From DASXZH01 sp963829965 (GTDB lineage: Bacteria > Armatimonadota > Fimbriimonadia > Fimbriimonadales > Fimbriimonadaceae): DNA of 64,000 nt. Positions within the stretch are counted from its first letter, which is position 1. Each line of letters opens with the position of its first letter. The translations under genes were made by a program, and so were the position numbers. This document shows positions 10,810-20,492 of the stretch, one piece after another. The notes beneath the pieces are model-generated. The model did no database searches, had not been told where the DNA came from, and worked only from the letters and a program-made list of their open reading frames with translations. The stretch is from positions 1 through 64,000 of the forward strand of contig CAWHLK010000032.1 of NCBI GenBank assembly GCA_963829965.1, written 5' to 3'.

Positions 10810-12409
10810 CGGAAACGAGAAATTGCGGGGTCACCAGGCTGCGGTAATACTCCAAGACGGCACGAACCCCCAGCATGCGCTTGCGAACGAACTCCATGTC
10901 CCCACGCCATAGGGCAAAGTCGTGCACCATCGCCACCCACCATAGGCTGAACGTGGGAATAATCTGGCGAACCCGCGATGGGTACCGGCTTTGGGTCAGC
11001 CCATCGTTCAACCTCGAAATGTCCAACATCTCGATCGCCTTTCGGACTAGCCGGTCGTCGGTGGAAGTCGCGTACGTCACCAGCGCCTGGATCCGCGTAT
11101 CACCAACATATTGGAGCTGTTCGTAATACGGGCAGTCCATAAATGTCTCATGGGAACACATCTGGAGTGTCCGGTGCGCGATGGGGATGACGGTTTCGAG
11201 CCGCGCGTCGTCTGCCGAGAAGCGAGCTTCGTTCTCCTTGGGATACCGGGACTCTTCAAAGATCAGCTCTTGGATTTTGAGTGGCTCCGCCTTGGTTTGC
11301 ACCAGGATCTCCACATAACGGCCCGAATGCCACCAGATGCTCGAAAAGCGTCTGTCCTGCCCGCCATCGGGCCTGAACATGTCGCCAATTCCGTCTCGCC
11401 AATCATAAATCGTCGTGAAGTATTTGCCCTCGATCTCATCACGATTGCCTTTCGCAGGCGCATCGGGCTTGACGAACAAAGCCTCCTGCCAGTTGATCCT
11501 CACCGTCGCGCCGGCGCCACCCGAGGTCACCAGGTGATGATAGGCGGTCAAATAATCCGCGTGATCGAGAAGGATGCGCCAAGTGGCCTGGGCGGGGATC
11601 TCGATCGGCTTGCCGTCGATCAGTGACTGCCACCTTTGCGACTCTGTTGGAACGGAATCGCGGGCCAATATCGGAGTCTTCGAGGTTGTTTCACCGGAAT
11701 GGGGCGCCGCATGCCGGACAATGCTCTTCTTCCAGGGCCGGCTGATCATTGAAGGCAAGAGCCCAGGACGAAGCAGATGGCTCGGCGTAAGATCGTTGGT
11801 GTTTCCTGCCTTGACACTCTCTTCCACCATCCGAGCTACAGACCAGCCCTCGCCGGTACCGGACATTAGCTGCCAGTCAAAACCGGCGCCATCGATATCG
11901 ACCTTGCCTCCCGCGCCCCATGCGGCTCCGGCCTCGGTAATCGTGATTCCGGGCAGCACCCTTCCCTCCCACTTCGCCACACCGGTGGAGAGCAAACTCG
12001 AATCCTCTTTGCGATCGGTCTGGAGCCAAAACCCGTGGCGGAATGACATCTGGGCGATGGCGGCCCGATCGCCAAACGACCAAACCTTGGCGACGAGAAC
12101 ATGCGCTCCCGCCGGGATCTCTAAATTATAGGTTTCGAAAAACCAGTTGTCGCGGTCCCCTCTTTCGCTGCCTCTGGCGATTAGGCTTCCGTTGGCGTAA
12201 AGCTCGTACCGGTTGTCAGCGGTTATGTGGATGCGGACCTTTCGGGCCGAATCGCAAGTTAAAATTGACCGATAGGCCGCGACAAAGGGCTCGTCGGGCG
12301 TCTTAATCGAAACCCAGCCGCCGGGCCAGTGTCCACTCTCGTTCCCCGGCGAATCGCTAAAAGGCCAAGTTTCGAGAACAACGCGATCGCAAAGGATGGG
12401 TTCAGGCAC
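10796..12409 (-). CDS. GH78-like alpha-L-rhamnosidase, N-terminal part (frameshift near 10807)
   Basis: The protein starts at ATG 12409 and has no signal peptide. The first 130 residues form a jelly-roll domain (FYETYNLEIPAG-like region, here FFETYNLEIPAGAHVLVAKV). The helical-barrel part shows the family block MDCPYYEQLQYVGDTRIQ near residue 425 and FSLWWVAMVHDFALWRGD near 500. GH78 enzymes release alpha-L-rhamnose from rhamnogalacturonan, rhamnolipids or glycosides. The reading frame stops early at 10796 because one C is missing from the run at 10805-10809, and the rest of the enzyme follows in the next frame. A cytoplasmic enzyme acting on imported oligosaccharides is plausible. Its catalytic acids cannot be fixed from sequence alone. 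Confidence 0.8.
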   Translation of the reverse strand: MPEPILCDRVVLETWPFSDSPGNESGHWPGGWVSIKTPDEPFVAAYRSILTCDSARKVRIHITADNRYELYANGSLIARGSERGDRDNWFFETYNLEIPAGAHVLVAKVWSFGDRAAIAQMSFRHGFWLQTDRKEDSSLLSTGVAKWEGRVLPGITITEAGAAWGAGGKVDIDGAGFDWQLMSGTGEGWSVARMVEESVKAGNTNDLTPSHLLRPGLLPSMISRPWKKSIVRHAAPHSGETTSKTPILARDSVPTESQRWQSLIDGKPIEIPAQATWRILLDHADYLTAYHHLVTSGGAGATVRINWQEALFVKPDAPAKGNRDEIEGKYFTTIYDWRDGIGDMFRPDGGQDRRFSSIWWHSGRYVEILVQTKAEPLKIQELIFEESRYPKENEARFSADDARLETVIPIAHRTLQMCSHETFMDCPYYEQLQYVGDTRIQALVTYATSTDDRLVRKAIEMLDISRLNDGLTQSRYPSRVRQIIPTFSLWWVAMVHDFALWRGDMEFVRKRMLGVRAVLEYYRSLVTPQFLVSAPDG

Positions 12410-12522
12410 CTAGCAATTCTACACGGGTTCTGAATCAAGGCGAATCAAAGTCTTCGCGGCCCGAACTATCCACCCGAATCCTGAAAAGACACTCCATAGA
12501 GTAACGATGTACACTCCAGGTG

Positions 12523-14133
12523 ATGTTTAGCCTCTTGCTCGGTCTCGCCGCTCTTGGCCGGACGCCGCGCTTGGCTTCCGATGGGCTGGCCGGCTACATC
12601 AGTATGAGGGTGGCCGAGCCGCCGGCCGGGTTCGGATACGGCGTGAGTCTTTATTCTGCGGCGTGGCCGCTCCTGGATCATCCGGTTGCAAACTTCCAAA
12701 TCGGGCTCTGTTCCACTTGGATTCTGCCCGACAACCGCTCGGTGGCCTTTCCTCTTGTTCCCCATGGCACGGTTGCTCGGGATTCAATGCCTGAGCGGGG
12801 GCCGAGCTTTTGGACGGTCTTCCAAACCATCGAGGGTGGATTGGGGTTTTGGGAGAGCAACAAGTATTTCGCCCCAAGTGCAAAGTTCAGGATGAACGGG
12901 TCGGTCGATGGATACAACCATGAAGTTTCGACCCCAGGATGGGAGTTTGGCGGGAAGCCGCTTCCCGGAGACCAGATGGGTATCGCCCAGCTGAGTTCGC
13001 ATGTGCTCGTCCCGCCCGACGGGGTGACGTTGGCGAAAGGCACGTTGGGGCAGCTCTTTGGCTACGCATGGATGGCGCTGCCCCTGATCCCGCCGACTAA
13101 CACGCCGGTGGCTATCGGAAACCAATGCTGGACATGCTTCTTCAACACGAAGAATTTCCATGGACCTGTCGCTTTCTATTTGCCCATCGCATGGTCTCGG
13201 ATGTCCTCGAATTATTCTCCTGCTATCGGACATGGTCTGGATGCACTGCCAGGGATTGCCGACAGCGGAGCGATCGAGATCGGATCGGTGCCGCAGTTCG
13301 TCAGCGGCTCCATTGGGAACGCCACGTACGCGCGCATCCCCAAACTCCAGTTCCCTGCAAACAAAAACGGTCAAACCGTGCTCCTGCACAAGCTGACCGT
13401 TTACTCGAAAAGCGCCCTATGGAATCAGGTGGCTGCCTGGATGGCGGGCGGCCCCGCGCCCAATGGCGCTTTCGATCCGGAGGGCGCCTTCGTCCCGGAG
13501 ATTAAAGCCGAACCGCTTTCCTTTACTCAAGGGGGGAAGGACTTGGTGGCTAAAGGCATCGAAGGGTGGTTATCGACGAGCAATCTCGATGCTCACACCT
13601 TTGGTCTTCAATGGACGCGAGCCCGGTTATCGCCCTGGAAAGGCGGCATCTGGAAAGGCATTTTCCCGGACTACTTCAGACATGAAGAGGCACAGGTTGA
13701 TGCGGTTGCCAGCGAGACGGTGCCCGGCGCAACTGGTCTTAAGGACGCTGTGTTCCCGCCCCCGGACCAAACGCAGTTCTACACGCCCTCAGAAGACGGT
13801 AAAGGTGTTTGGACGCACCCTGGCCCGAAAGCTGGTCCGTTCAAGGCAAGGCTTGTCGACGGAAGCGTGGTGACGTACTACTGGTACCGGTTCATCGACC
13901 AGCCGTCGCTTCAGAACGCCGGCTTGACCGCGGCAGGAAAACAAGAGCTTCAGATGTTAGTCGAGAAGATTCAGCGCGCTTGGACGCCGGACAAGAAGTA
14001 CATGGCGGCCCCGGACCGGGGTGAACTCGCATCACTCGATCCTGGGTTGATCGTGAGGCCGCCCAAAGGGCTCGAAGTCGGCTACGTGCCGATCGCGGTT
14101 CGCCAGGATCCTGGCGGCTGTCGACTTCGATGA
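12523..14133 (+). CDS. Secreted protein of unknown function
   Basis: A 536-residue protein begins at ATG 12523. TACACT sits 7 bases before it, suggesting a leaderless transcript, and GTG 12520 is an alternative start. The N-terminus MFSLLLGLAALGRTPRLA could be a short signal peptide. The body has strand-rich segments (FGYGVSLYSAAWPLLDHPVA; MNGSVDGYNHEVSTPGWEFG), a Trp/Cys stretch IGNQCWTCFFNTKNFHGPVA near 200, and a more helical C-terminus (KQELQMLVEKIQRAWTPDKK near 480). I do not recognise the family. It lies between a rhamnosidase and a histidine kinase facing it. A structural or carbohydrate-related role is only a guess from context. Confidence 0.6.
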   Translation: MFSLLLGLAALGRTPRLASDGLAGYISMRVAEPPAGFGYGVSLYSAAWPLLDHPVANFQIGLCSTWILPDNRSVAFPLVPHGTVARDSMPERGPSFWTVFQTIEGGLGFWESNKYFAPSAKFRMNGSVDGYNHEVSTPGWEFGGKPLPGDQMGIAQLSSHVLVPPDGVTLAKGTLGQLFGYAWMALPLIPPTNTPVAIGNQCWTCFFNTKNFHGPVAFYLPIAWSRMSSNYSPAIGHGLDALPGIADSGAIEIGSVPQFVSGSIGNATYARIPKLQFPANKNGQTVLLHKLTVYSKSALWNQVAAWMAGGPAPNGAFDPEGAFVPEIKAEPLSFTQGGKDLVAKGIEGWLSTSNLDAHTFGLQWTRARLSPWKGGIWKGIFPDYFRHEEAQVDAVASETVPGATGLKDAVFPPPDQTQFYTPSEDGKGVWTHPGPKAGPFKARLVDGSVVTYYWYRFIDQPSLQNAGLTAAGKQELQMLVEKIQRAWTPDKKYMAAPDRGELASLDPGLIVRPPKGLEVGYVPIAVRQDPGGCRLR

Positions 14134-14144
14134 ATATATTCATC
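14101..14144. repeat. Two perfect 16-bp palindromes at a convergent gene end
   Basis: CGCCAGGATCCTGGCG occupies 14101-14116, inside the last codons of the upstream gene. GATGAATATATTCATC occupies 14129-14144, just across its stop codon. A third short dyad, CGAAT-ACTGG-ATTCG, follows at about 14161-14175. They lie between the convergent unknown-protein and histidine kinase genes and may act as a bidirectional stop or a protein-binding site. No T-run is visible. Confidence 0.4.
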
Positions 14145-14193
14145 GGTTATCGACGTTAGCCGAATACTGGATTCGGGTCAACGAGCCGTGCGC

Positions 14194-17100
14194 CTAGGGA
14201 GGAGGGCCGTTTGCACTGCTCCCGATCCCAAGGTTAAAGAAAAAGGTTGCGCCCTCGCCGCTTCTGCCCTTCGCCTCTACGTTTCCTCCGTGCTTTTCGA
14301 CAATCCGTTTTACGTTTGCCAGACCAATACCTGTTCCAGGATATTCGGAGTCTTTGTGCAGGCGTTCGAAAGGTTGAAATAGCTTGCCTACGAATTCCAT
14401 GTCAAAGCCTATACCGTTGTCACGGACGAAGAAGTAGTCGCCAGAGCGACCGATCTCCACGACTGGGCTCTCGGCATCAGCCGAAAATTTGCAGGCATTG
14501 TCCATGAGGTTTTCCATGACTAAGCGAATCATGGCTGGGTCTCCATGGGTTGTTAAGCCCCTCGCAACTTTGATCTTGATTTGCGGCCCGCATCGACCGG
14601 ATTGCCTCAAATAAGCTGCAACCTCTCGCGCCATCTGGGACAAGTCCAGAGCGACGCGCTTGGGTTCTTGCCGACCGAGCCGGGCGTAGGTTAGTAGATC
14701 GTCGACCAAGAGCGACAGTCTCTTCGCATTGTTGGTAAGTAATTCGAGGGTTCGTTTACATTCGTCATTCAGAGACCCCTCTGCGTCTCTCAAAAGAACT
14801 GCGGAGTTCAAACTAACGCCTCGAATTTGCTGCCTCAAGTCGTGAGCGACCGAATAGGTGAACCCCTGCAACTGTTCGTTTGACCGCATCAGTTCCTCGG
14901 TGCGAATCCCCACCTCGCGTTCCAATTTTTCTCGCTGCAAGGCTTCTACCTTCCTGGCTTCGTGAACGTCGGTGCTTGACCCGATCCAAATTGTGACCGC
15001 CCCGAGTTCATCTCGCTTTGGATAAGCCCTCGATAGATGCCACCGATAGGCGCCGTCACGGTTCCGCAGGCGATATTCGAAATAGAATGGTTCTTCGGCT
15101 TTGATAGATCTAGCCCACTCATCGAGAAGGCTCTTGCGATCATCCGGATGCACCAAGTCCACCCAGCCCAGCCCCTCGAGCTTCTCGTGGCTCAGTCCGC
15201 TGAACTCCAGCCACTGCCTATTGAAATAGTTGCGCGACCCGTCGGGGGTTGCCGTGAAAATCTTTTGAGGCAGCGAGTCCGCCATAAAGCGAAGCTTGTC
15301 TCGCTCCTCAGCCAATAGCCGCTCCGAGATTGCCCGTTCTGCCTCCCGCAACTTGCGATCTGTCACTTCCCGGAAATAAACCGTCAGTCCGTCGACCGAC
15401 GGATAGAAGTGGCACTCCAGCCACTTATTGATGGTTTCGGGATAGAACTCTTCGAAGTGGACCGGCTTACCACTGGTGATTGCCCGATGATATGCTTCGT
15501 CGAACCTCGTCCCCTTGAGTTGAGGGACCAGGTCCCACATGACGACGCCTACCATGTCTTGCGGGGCGACTCCGACCATGCGTGCGGCTTGCTCGCTTAC
15601 GAAGATGCACCGCGCGTCGCAGTCCAGCACTACCAAACCGTCGTCAATGCTTAGCAAAACGGCTTCAAGCTGTTGCTGCGACCTCCTTAAATTCTCCTCG
15701 GCGCGCTTCCGTTCGCTCACGTCCAGCGTCACCCCGTCGAAGCTGACTGGAGCCCCGTCGGCGCCGTAAAACGTCCGCCCAATGGCTCGCACCCAATTCA
15801 CTGCACCGGTATTGGGGTCAACCGTGCGATAGTCCACATCGTACGGCGTGTGCCCCGCTATGCTCTGTTCTATGGCTTGGCGGGTCAGCTCCCGGTCGTC
15901 CGGGTGGATGCGGTCGTAGAAGGTTTTAATCGTGACCGAAGCGTCAGGCGGCAGATGGAAGTGGGCTTTCACCAAGTCGTCCCACTGAAGCACGTCGAAG
16001 GGCAGGTCGCAGTACCAAAACCCGACCCCGCTGCTGCGACGGACGAACGCCGATCGCTCCTCGCTTTGACGCAGCGCGGCTTCAGCTCGCGCTCGCTCGA
16101 CCGCTGCCCAGGTTCGCTCGGCCGTGTCTTCAATCAAAGCGACCTCTTCAAGGGTCCATTTTCGTGGTTCGGAGACGTGGACGGTCATCCCCGCCACGAA
16201 CCGTCCGCCTTTGACCAGCGGCACGTCCACATGGCCCCGTACTTCGATGGCTGCGAACGCGGCCTGCTCCCTGGGCGAGCGATTTGGCTCGGTGGTGGCT
16301 TCCGCTTCAACGACCGTTCGACCCCCGAGCAACATAGCGAGAAGGGACGGGCCGAACGAGGCGAGAGCGTATCGGCCACTGAGCGGCTGCACCCCTGCGG
16401 TGTAGTCGCGTTCAATGACGTATTCGCTTTCGCTAATCTCAAAGTAAACCACCCGGTTCGCTGCCAGGTGTTCGCCGAGCAAGCGGCTAGCCTCCGCTTG
16501 CACTTCGATGGGATCGGAGAGCGGGCGCAAGGCGTCGGCCAACCTAACGGTAAAACGCTGTTTAGCTTCGCTTAAGCGGATGGCCTCGGCAGCCTCCTTC
16601 CGGTCGCTGATGTCCTGCACGGTCCCGATAATGCGTAGGTTTTCCTCGCCGTCAACCACTCGCCCCGTGAACTCAACCCAGCGAAGTTCCCCGTCTCGCC
16701 GGCGAATCCGGCACTCGCACAATAACGGCGCCCGTTCATGCACCGTGCGGGTGAACGCAATTTCAAAGGTCTCAAGATCTTCCGGATGCAGGAATTCAGT
16801 TTTAAAGCGAGCAGCTGTGATGGAAGGCTCGGTGCTGGGAATGCCGAAGATTTCGTAGGGCCGGTCATTTTCCCAGATGGCCACATCTCCATCAGGCTGC
16901 CATGTCCAGATGCCCAGCTCGGCCGCTTCGGTTGCCAACCGCAGCCGCTCTTCACTGGTTCGCAGGATAGTCTCCCACCTCTGCCGCTCGCTCAGGTCGT
17001 AGAAATAGCACACTACCCCGTATCTGCCGTCGGGCAAGTTAATCCGCGCGATCCGCCAGTCGTACGCTTCGACCCGCCCGATGTCGGCCCTTTGCTCAAC

Positions 17101-17514
17101 CGTGCTTGGCGAGGCATAGGGTTCGCCGGTGTCAAGAGTGTGCCGGAATCGCCCGATCGCTTCGCTGGCGAACGGCTCCGGCCAGACAGTGCGGAGCACC
17201 TCGGCGAAGTCTCGCCCGTGGAGCGGGTGGATATTCTCGAAGACCCTCCGCGCTCCTTGACTGACCTGCTGCAGGCGAAAGTCGGCGTCTACCAGGAAGA
17301 TGCCGAATGGGCTGTTCTGAATGAGAACGAAAAATATGTCATCGTCACGGCGAACTTTGGCTTCAGCCAGATTTCCCTCCGTCATGCCGATGGGGTTCTC
17401 GGCCACTTCCTCGGCCTTGGCGTTCGCCCCGATCCGGACACTCTCCTCGTCCTGTTGATTCTGCTCGGTTACTTCTTGCTTAAAGGCTCGGGCGGATTGT
17501 GCCGGTTGTTTCAA
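14194..17514 (-). CDS. Multi-PAS/GAF sensor histidine kinase
   Basis: I chose TTG 17514 because CGTGGAGGC lies about 9 bases before it and a TATAAT (17605-17610) lies further upstream and overlaps the longer reading's start. The protein is about 1,106 residues and has no membrane segment. In order: PAS (about 62-182), PAS/PAC (187-312), GAF (322-482), three more PAS units (490-615, 620-740, 755-870), then HisKA with His near 891 in VAHDLRQQIRGVSLN and a HATPase with N-box NLMDNACKFS, G1 RDNGIGFD and G2 PGTGIGLANVK. The Pro usually found after the H-box HDLR is replaced by Gln. It is probably a cytoplasmic redox, light or ligand sensor. No partner response regulator is adjacent. Confidence 0.87.
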   Translation of the reverse strand: MKQPAQSARAFKQEVTEQNQQDEESVRIGANAKAEEVAENPIGMTEGNLAEAKVRRDDDIFFVLIQNSPFGIFLVDADFRLQQVSQGARRVFENIHPLHGRDFAEVLRTVWPEPFASEAIGRFRHTLDTGEPYASPSTVEQRADIGRVEAYDWRIARINLPDGRYGVVCYFYDLSERQRWETILRTSEERLRLATEAAELGIWTWQPDGDVAIWENDRPYEIFGIPSTEPSITAARFKTEFLHPEDLETFEIAFTRTVHERAPLLCECRIRRRDGELRWVEFTGRVVDGEENLRIIGTVQDISDRKEAAEAIRLSEAKQRFTVRLADALRPLSDPIEVQAEASRLLGEHLAANRVVYFEISESEYVIERDYTAGVQPLSGRYALASFGPSLLAMLLGGRTVVEAEATTEPNRSPREQAAFAAIEVRGHVDVPLVKGGRFVAGMTVHVSEPRKWTLEEVALIEDTAERTWAAVERARAEAALRQSEERSAFVRRSSGVGFWYCDLPFDVLQWDDLVKAHFHLPPDASVTIKTFYDRIHPDDRELTRQAIEQSIAGHTPYDVDYRTVDPNTGAVNWVRAIGRTFYGADGAPVSFDGVTLDVSERKRAEENLRRSQQQLEAVLLSIDDGLVVLDCDARCIFVSEQAARMVGVAPQDMVGVVMWDLVPQLKGTRFDEAYHRAITSGKPVHFEEFYPETINKWLECHFYPSVDGLTVYFREVTDRKLREAERAISERLLAEERDKLRFMADSLPQKIFTATPDGSRNYFNRQWLEFSGLSHEKLEGLGWVDLVHPDDRKSLLDEWARSIKAEEPFYFEYRLRNRDGAYRWHLSRAYPKRDELGAVTIWIGSSTDVHEARKVEALQREKLEREVGIRTEELMRSNEQLQGFTYSVAHDLRQQIRGVSLNSAVLLRDAEGSLNDECKRTLELLTNNAKRLSLLVDDLLTYARLGRQEPKRVALDLSQMAREVAAYLRQSGRCGPQIKIKVARGLTTHGDPAMIRLVMENLMDNACKFSADAESPVVEIGRSGDYFFVRDNGIGFDMEFVGKLFQPFERLHKDSEYPGTGIGLANVKRIVEKHGGNVEAKGRSGEGATFFFNLGIGSSANGPPP

Positions 17515-17604
17515 CGTTTGTTGCCTCCACGAACTTCTGAGTTGCGCACAAATCAGTGGGAGGCGACTTGCTCGCTTCCTCCCCCTGCGAACAGCCGCAG
17601 TAAT

Positions 17605-17610
17605 TATATG
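17605..17610 (-). promoter_or_regulatory. -10 box for the multi-PAS histidine kinase
   Basis: On the minus strand a perfect TATAAT lies about 90 bases before the proposed TTG start at 17514. Its position argues against the longer start at 17613, which would overlap the promoter. Confidence 0.4.
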
Positions 17611-17749
17611 CAAAGAACGAGGAGAAACGGAATGTGTGTCCTACCCTAAGGGCACGATTGAGGCTCGATCTCGGCAAAGACGGGTTCTTCAATTTCAAGT
17701 TCAATGCTGTACACAACTTTTGGAATCAGTGACGCAGATGGGAACTTGC

Positions 17750-18064
17750 TTAGGACACCAGGCCAACCCAGTAGGCCCAGGCGATCAACAGAGCTTGGAA
17801 CGGGAGCCGCAGCCAGAGCAGAGCAGGTGAGTATTGGCCGGGATGGAGGGCCATATTGATGTTCGCCGGAAAGACGCAGACGTAGAGGGCGATCAGTCCC
17901 CAGCCCGAGAATCGTCGGGTTCGGGGTACCAGAATGCCGATAGCGCCGAGGATTTCGGCGGCTCCGCTGACCGCCACGAGGGTCGCGGGATACGGGAGAT
18001 ACGCCGGCACGATTGAGATGAAGAACTGAGGTTGGGCAAAGTGCAACACGCCTGCGGAGAGCAT
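17750..18064 (-). CDS. DoxX-like small membrane protein
   Basis: This 104-residue protein has four hydrophobic helices (LVAVSGAAEILGAIGILVP; GWGLIALYVCVFPANINMAL; WLRLPFQALLIAWAYWVG), the layout of DoxX-like proteins. The same frame extends upstream (KKLFRVILALVMLSAGVLHF) with no ATG, GTG or TTG. Translation might begin at a CTG near 18100, which would complete the first helix, or at the ATG used here. DoxX-like proteins are integral membrane proteins linked to respiratory or redox functions. No substrate can be inferred. It lies 136 bases upstream of the histidine kinase on the same strand. Confidence 0.7.
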   Translation of the reverse strand: MLSAGVLHFAQPQFFISIVPAYLPYPATLVAVSGAAEILGAIGILVPRTRRFSGWGLIALYVCVFPANINMALHPGQYSPALLWLRLPFQALLIAWAYWVGLVS

Positions 18065-18249
18065 GACGAGTGCGAGGATGACTCGGAATAATTTCTTAGT
18101 GGTCAGGACCCATTAGTCTACGGTGCTACGTGAACTGCAGGGTGTAATGATAAGTATTAGTACTCGGGGTTCGTGCTCATTCCAGCGTATGCAGGTCACT
18201 CATTCGGTCCAATGATAAAGAGGCTCGGCGTTCCGACTAAAATGGAACC

Positions 18250-18675
18250 ATGAACTTCACACCGGACCCGAAAGTTCAGGCCGTTGCAGAAGCGTACGCT
18301 CTCGATGCGGCGGACTTCCTAAAAGGCCAATATAAGGTCGTTCTCGACTGGTCAGACTCAAGCATTCGCCATATCGAAGCGGCCATGGCAGACATGTATC
18401 GGCAACTTCCTGCTGCCCGACCAACCGAAGACGAGATCGATGGTTTCGCCAAGCTTTATGGATACTACGTCGGTGAGGTGTTTCGCAAGAACCACGGCGC
18501 GACGTGGGGCATGATAGACGCGGGAGATGGGCCCTTCACAGGGTTGCGAGCCGATCGCTCTGGCAGGCTCTTTTGGCCCGTTGGACGTGCGCGCAAGCGT
18601 CTGACCGAAGGCCCCGCCGAAGACATGTGGGACTACTATATGGAACTTCGTAAGGAGCCGAAGGCAGGTCCCTAG
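18250..18675 (+). CDS. Small soluble protein, possibly DUF3806-like
   Basis: A 141-residue protein with a TAAAAT box 6 bases before its ATG, suggesting leaderless transcription. It contains YKVVLDWSDSSIRHIEAAMA (about 28-47), an acidic helical stretch, and KLYGYYVGEVFRKNHGATWG (about 75-94), reminiscent of DUF3806-type proteins, whose function is not known. No signal peptide or membrane segment is visible. It ends 30 bases before the GH43 gene, which starts at TTG 18706 with its own ribosome site. The family assignment is tentative. Confidence 0.6.
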   Translation: MNFTPDPKVQAVAEAYALDAADFLKGQYKVVLDWSDSSIRHIEAAMADMYRQLPAARPTEDEIDGFAKLYGYYVGEVFRKNHGATWGMIDAGDGPFTGLRADRSGRLFWPVGRARKRLTEGPAEDMWDYYMELRKEPKAGP

Positions 18676-18705
18676 CATCAGCCAATGTTGGTAGGAGGAT
18701 ATGCA

Positions 18706-20304
18706 TTGCATACAAACAGGCGTGAAGCCCTTAAGGCCATTCTCGGAGGTGTTTTGATCGTGCCCGAATCGTTGAAAGCCTCAACTGCCAATATCAAAAC
18801 TAAGCGAACGGACAAGCCAACTTGGGCGAAAGGCATCGAGGGCCAGCGGAAGGCCGATCTTGGCAACGGGACTTTCCTGAATCCCATCATCGCAGGCGAT
18901 CATCCCGATCCCACGATCCTGAAAGACGGCGAAGACTACTACATGACCTTCTCGTCGTTCCACGCCTACCCAGGAGCGGTCATCTGGCATTCTCGCGATC
19001 TCGTGAACTGGACACCCGTTGGCCCCGCGCTTACCAAGCCAATCGGAAGCGTTTGGGCCATGGATCTGGTCAAGCACAACGGCCGTTTCTTCCTCTACAT
19101 TCCCGCCGGTGTTGACCGGCAAACCGTCTTCGTCACTTGGGCCGAAGATATCAAGGGCCCGTGGAGCGAGCCGATCGACATGAACCTGCCCGGCTGCATT
19201 GACCCCGGCCACGCGGTAGGCGAAGACGGCAAACGGTACCTGTTCGTAAACGGCATCCGGCGCGTAAAACTGACCGATGACGGGCTGTCCACTGACGGCA
19301 AGCTGGAACAAGCCTACGATCCCTGGCATTACCCGGCGGACTGGGTGGTCGAAATGTTCTCCGCCGAGGGCCCTAAACTTCTTAAACGAGGCGGCTGGTT
19401 CTATTTGATTTCGGCAGTGGGCGGAACCGCCGGTCCACCAACCAGCCATATGGTCATAGCCGCCCGTTCCAAATCGATCCTTGGCCCGTGGGAGAATTGC
19501 CCGCAAAACCCGCTCGTTAGAACCACAAGCGCAGAAGAAAAATGGTGGTCCCGGGGCCACGCCAGCCTTGTCGAAGGCCCCGCCGGCGATTGGTGGATGG
19601 TCTACCACGGCTACGAGAACGGTTTCCGGACATTGGGCCGCCAGGCCCTTCTTGAACCCATCGAATGGACGTCCAATGGCTGGTTCCGAGCCAAAGGCGG
19701 CGACCTTTCGTCCCCGCTGCCAATGCCCGCCAAAAGCAGCGGCCCCTCAGGCTTTCCCCTGTCCGATGACTTCACCAACAGCAAATTTGGAATCCAGTGG
19801 GGCTTCCACAATCCCGGCCCCAACGAAATGAGCCGGGCAAAGTTCGAGCAGGGAGCGCTAACGGTAGCTGGAAAAGGAGACTCGCCCATCAACTGCTCGC
19901 CCCTCGCGTGCATCGTCGGCGACCTTGGCTACGAAGTCACGGTGACGCTCGATATAAAGGACAAAGGCGAGGGCGGCCTCTTGCTCTATTACAGCGAGCG
20001 CATGTTCGTCGGCATAGGCTTCACCCCAACCCAAATGCGCACGTTCAACTACGGTCAGGAACAACAATGGATGCGAACCGAAATGCCGGCATCCAAGGTG
20101 ACAATCAAGCTGAGGAATGACAGAAACATCGTCACTTTCCATTACTCGCACAACGGTCAGCCGTGGGTGCAGCATCCTTGGCAAATGGAAGTATCCGGCA
20201 TGCACCACAACGTGCTAGGCGATTTCCTGAGTCTAAGGCCGGCCATCTACAGCAGCGGCGAAGGAAGCATACGCATCAGAAACTTCACTTACAAGACCTT
20301 GTAA
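18706..20304 (+). CDS. Glycoside hydrolase family 43 protein (beta-xylosidase/arabinosidase type)
   Basis: TTG 18706 is preferred because AGGAGG lies 7 bases before it. The longer ATG 18685 overlaps that site. The N-terminus MHTNRREALKAILGG looks like a twin-arginine-type export signal. The five-bladed propeller domain has the base Asp in NPIIAGDHPDPTIL (about residue 67), the pKa-tuning Asp in GCIDPGHA (about 166) and the acid Glu in MFSAEGPKLL (about 220). A C-terminal beta-sandwich (about 350-530, FGIQWGFHNPGPNEMSRAKF) matches the extra domain of GH43 xylosidases. Likely acts outside the cytoplasm on arabinose- or xylose-containing side chains. Substrate is uncertain. Confidence 0.85.
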   Translation: MHTNRREALKAILGGVLIVPESLKASTANIKTKRTDKPTWAKGIEGQRKADLGNGTFLNPIIAGDHPDPTILKDGEDYYMTFSSFHAYPGAVIWHSRDLVNWTPVGPALTKPIGSVWAMDLVKHNGRFFLYIPAGVDRQTVFVTWAEDIKGPWSEPIDMNLPGCIDPGHAVGEDGKRYLFVNGIRRVKLTDDGLSTDGKLEQAYDPWHYPADWVVEMFSAEGPKLLKRGGWFYLISAVGGTAGPPTSHMVIAARSKSILGPWENCPQNPLVRTTSAEEKWWSRGHASLVEGPAGDWWMVYHGYENGFRTLGRQALLEPIEWTSNGWFRAKGGDLSSPLPMPAKSSGPSGFPLSDDFTNSKFGIQWGFHNPGPNEMSRAKFEQGALTVAGKGDSPINCSPLACIVGDLGYEVTVTLDIKDKGEGGLLLYYSERMFVGIGFTPTQMRTFNYGQEQQWMRTEMPASKVTIKLRNDRNIVTFHYSHNGQPWVQHPWQMEVSGMHHNVLGDFLSLRPAIYSSGEGSIRIRNFTYKTL

Positions 20305-20444
20305 GCGGCAGTGAGAACGAGGGCGGGCGACAGGTCCTGAACCACGACAGAGCGTCGAACCCATCCGGACTGAGTAGCATGGCTCGTGCCTGGTTTTAAG
20401 CCTGATCGCCCTCGAGGGAACCCAAAGCTACGATGCATTGTCCA

Positions 20445-20458
20445 ATTGTGTGTACAAT
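20445..20458 (+). promoter_or_regulatory. Inverted-repeat operator over the -10 box of the toxin-antitoxin operon
   Basis: ATTGT-GTGT-ACAAT is a perfect inverted repeat whose right half contains a TACAAT -10-like box (20453-20458). It lies 35 bases before the antitoxin start. This arrangement fits autorepression by a ribbon-helix-helix antitoxin, which is inference. Confidence 0.5.
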
Positions 20459-20492
20459 GTACGGAAGAACAAAATGAGGAGCTAAAGCCAGA

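Noticed and set aside
17515..17613. Longer N-terminus of the multi-PAS kinase from TTG 17613
   Set aside because: The TATAAT overlaps it and the extra residues show no conserved motif, while TTG 17514 has a good ribosome site.
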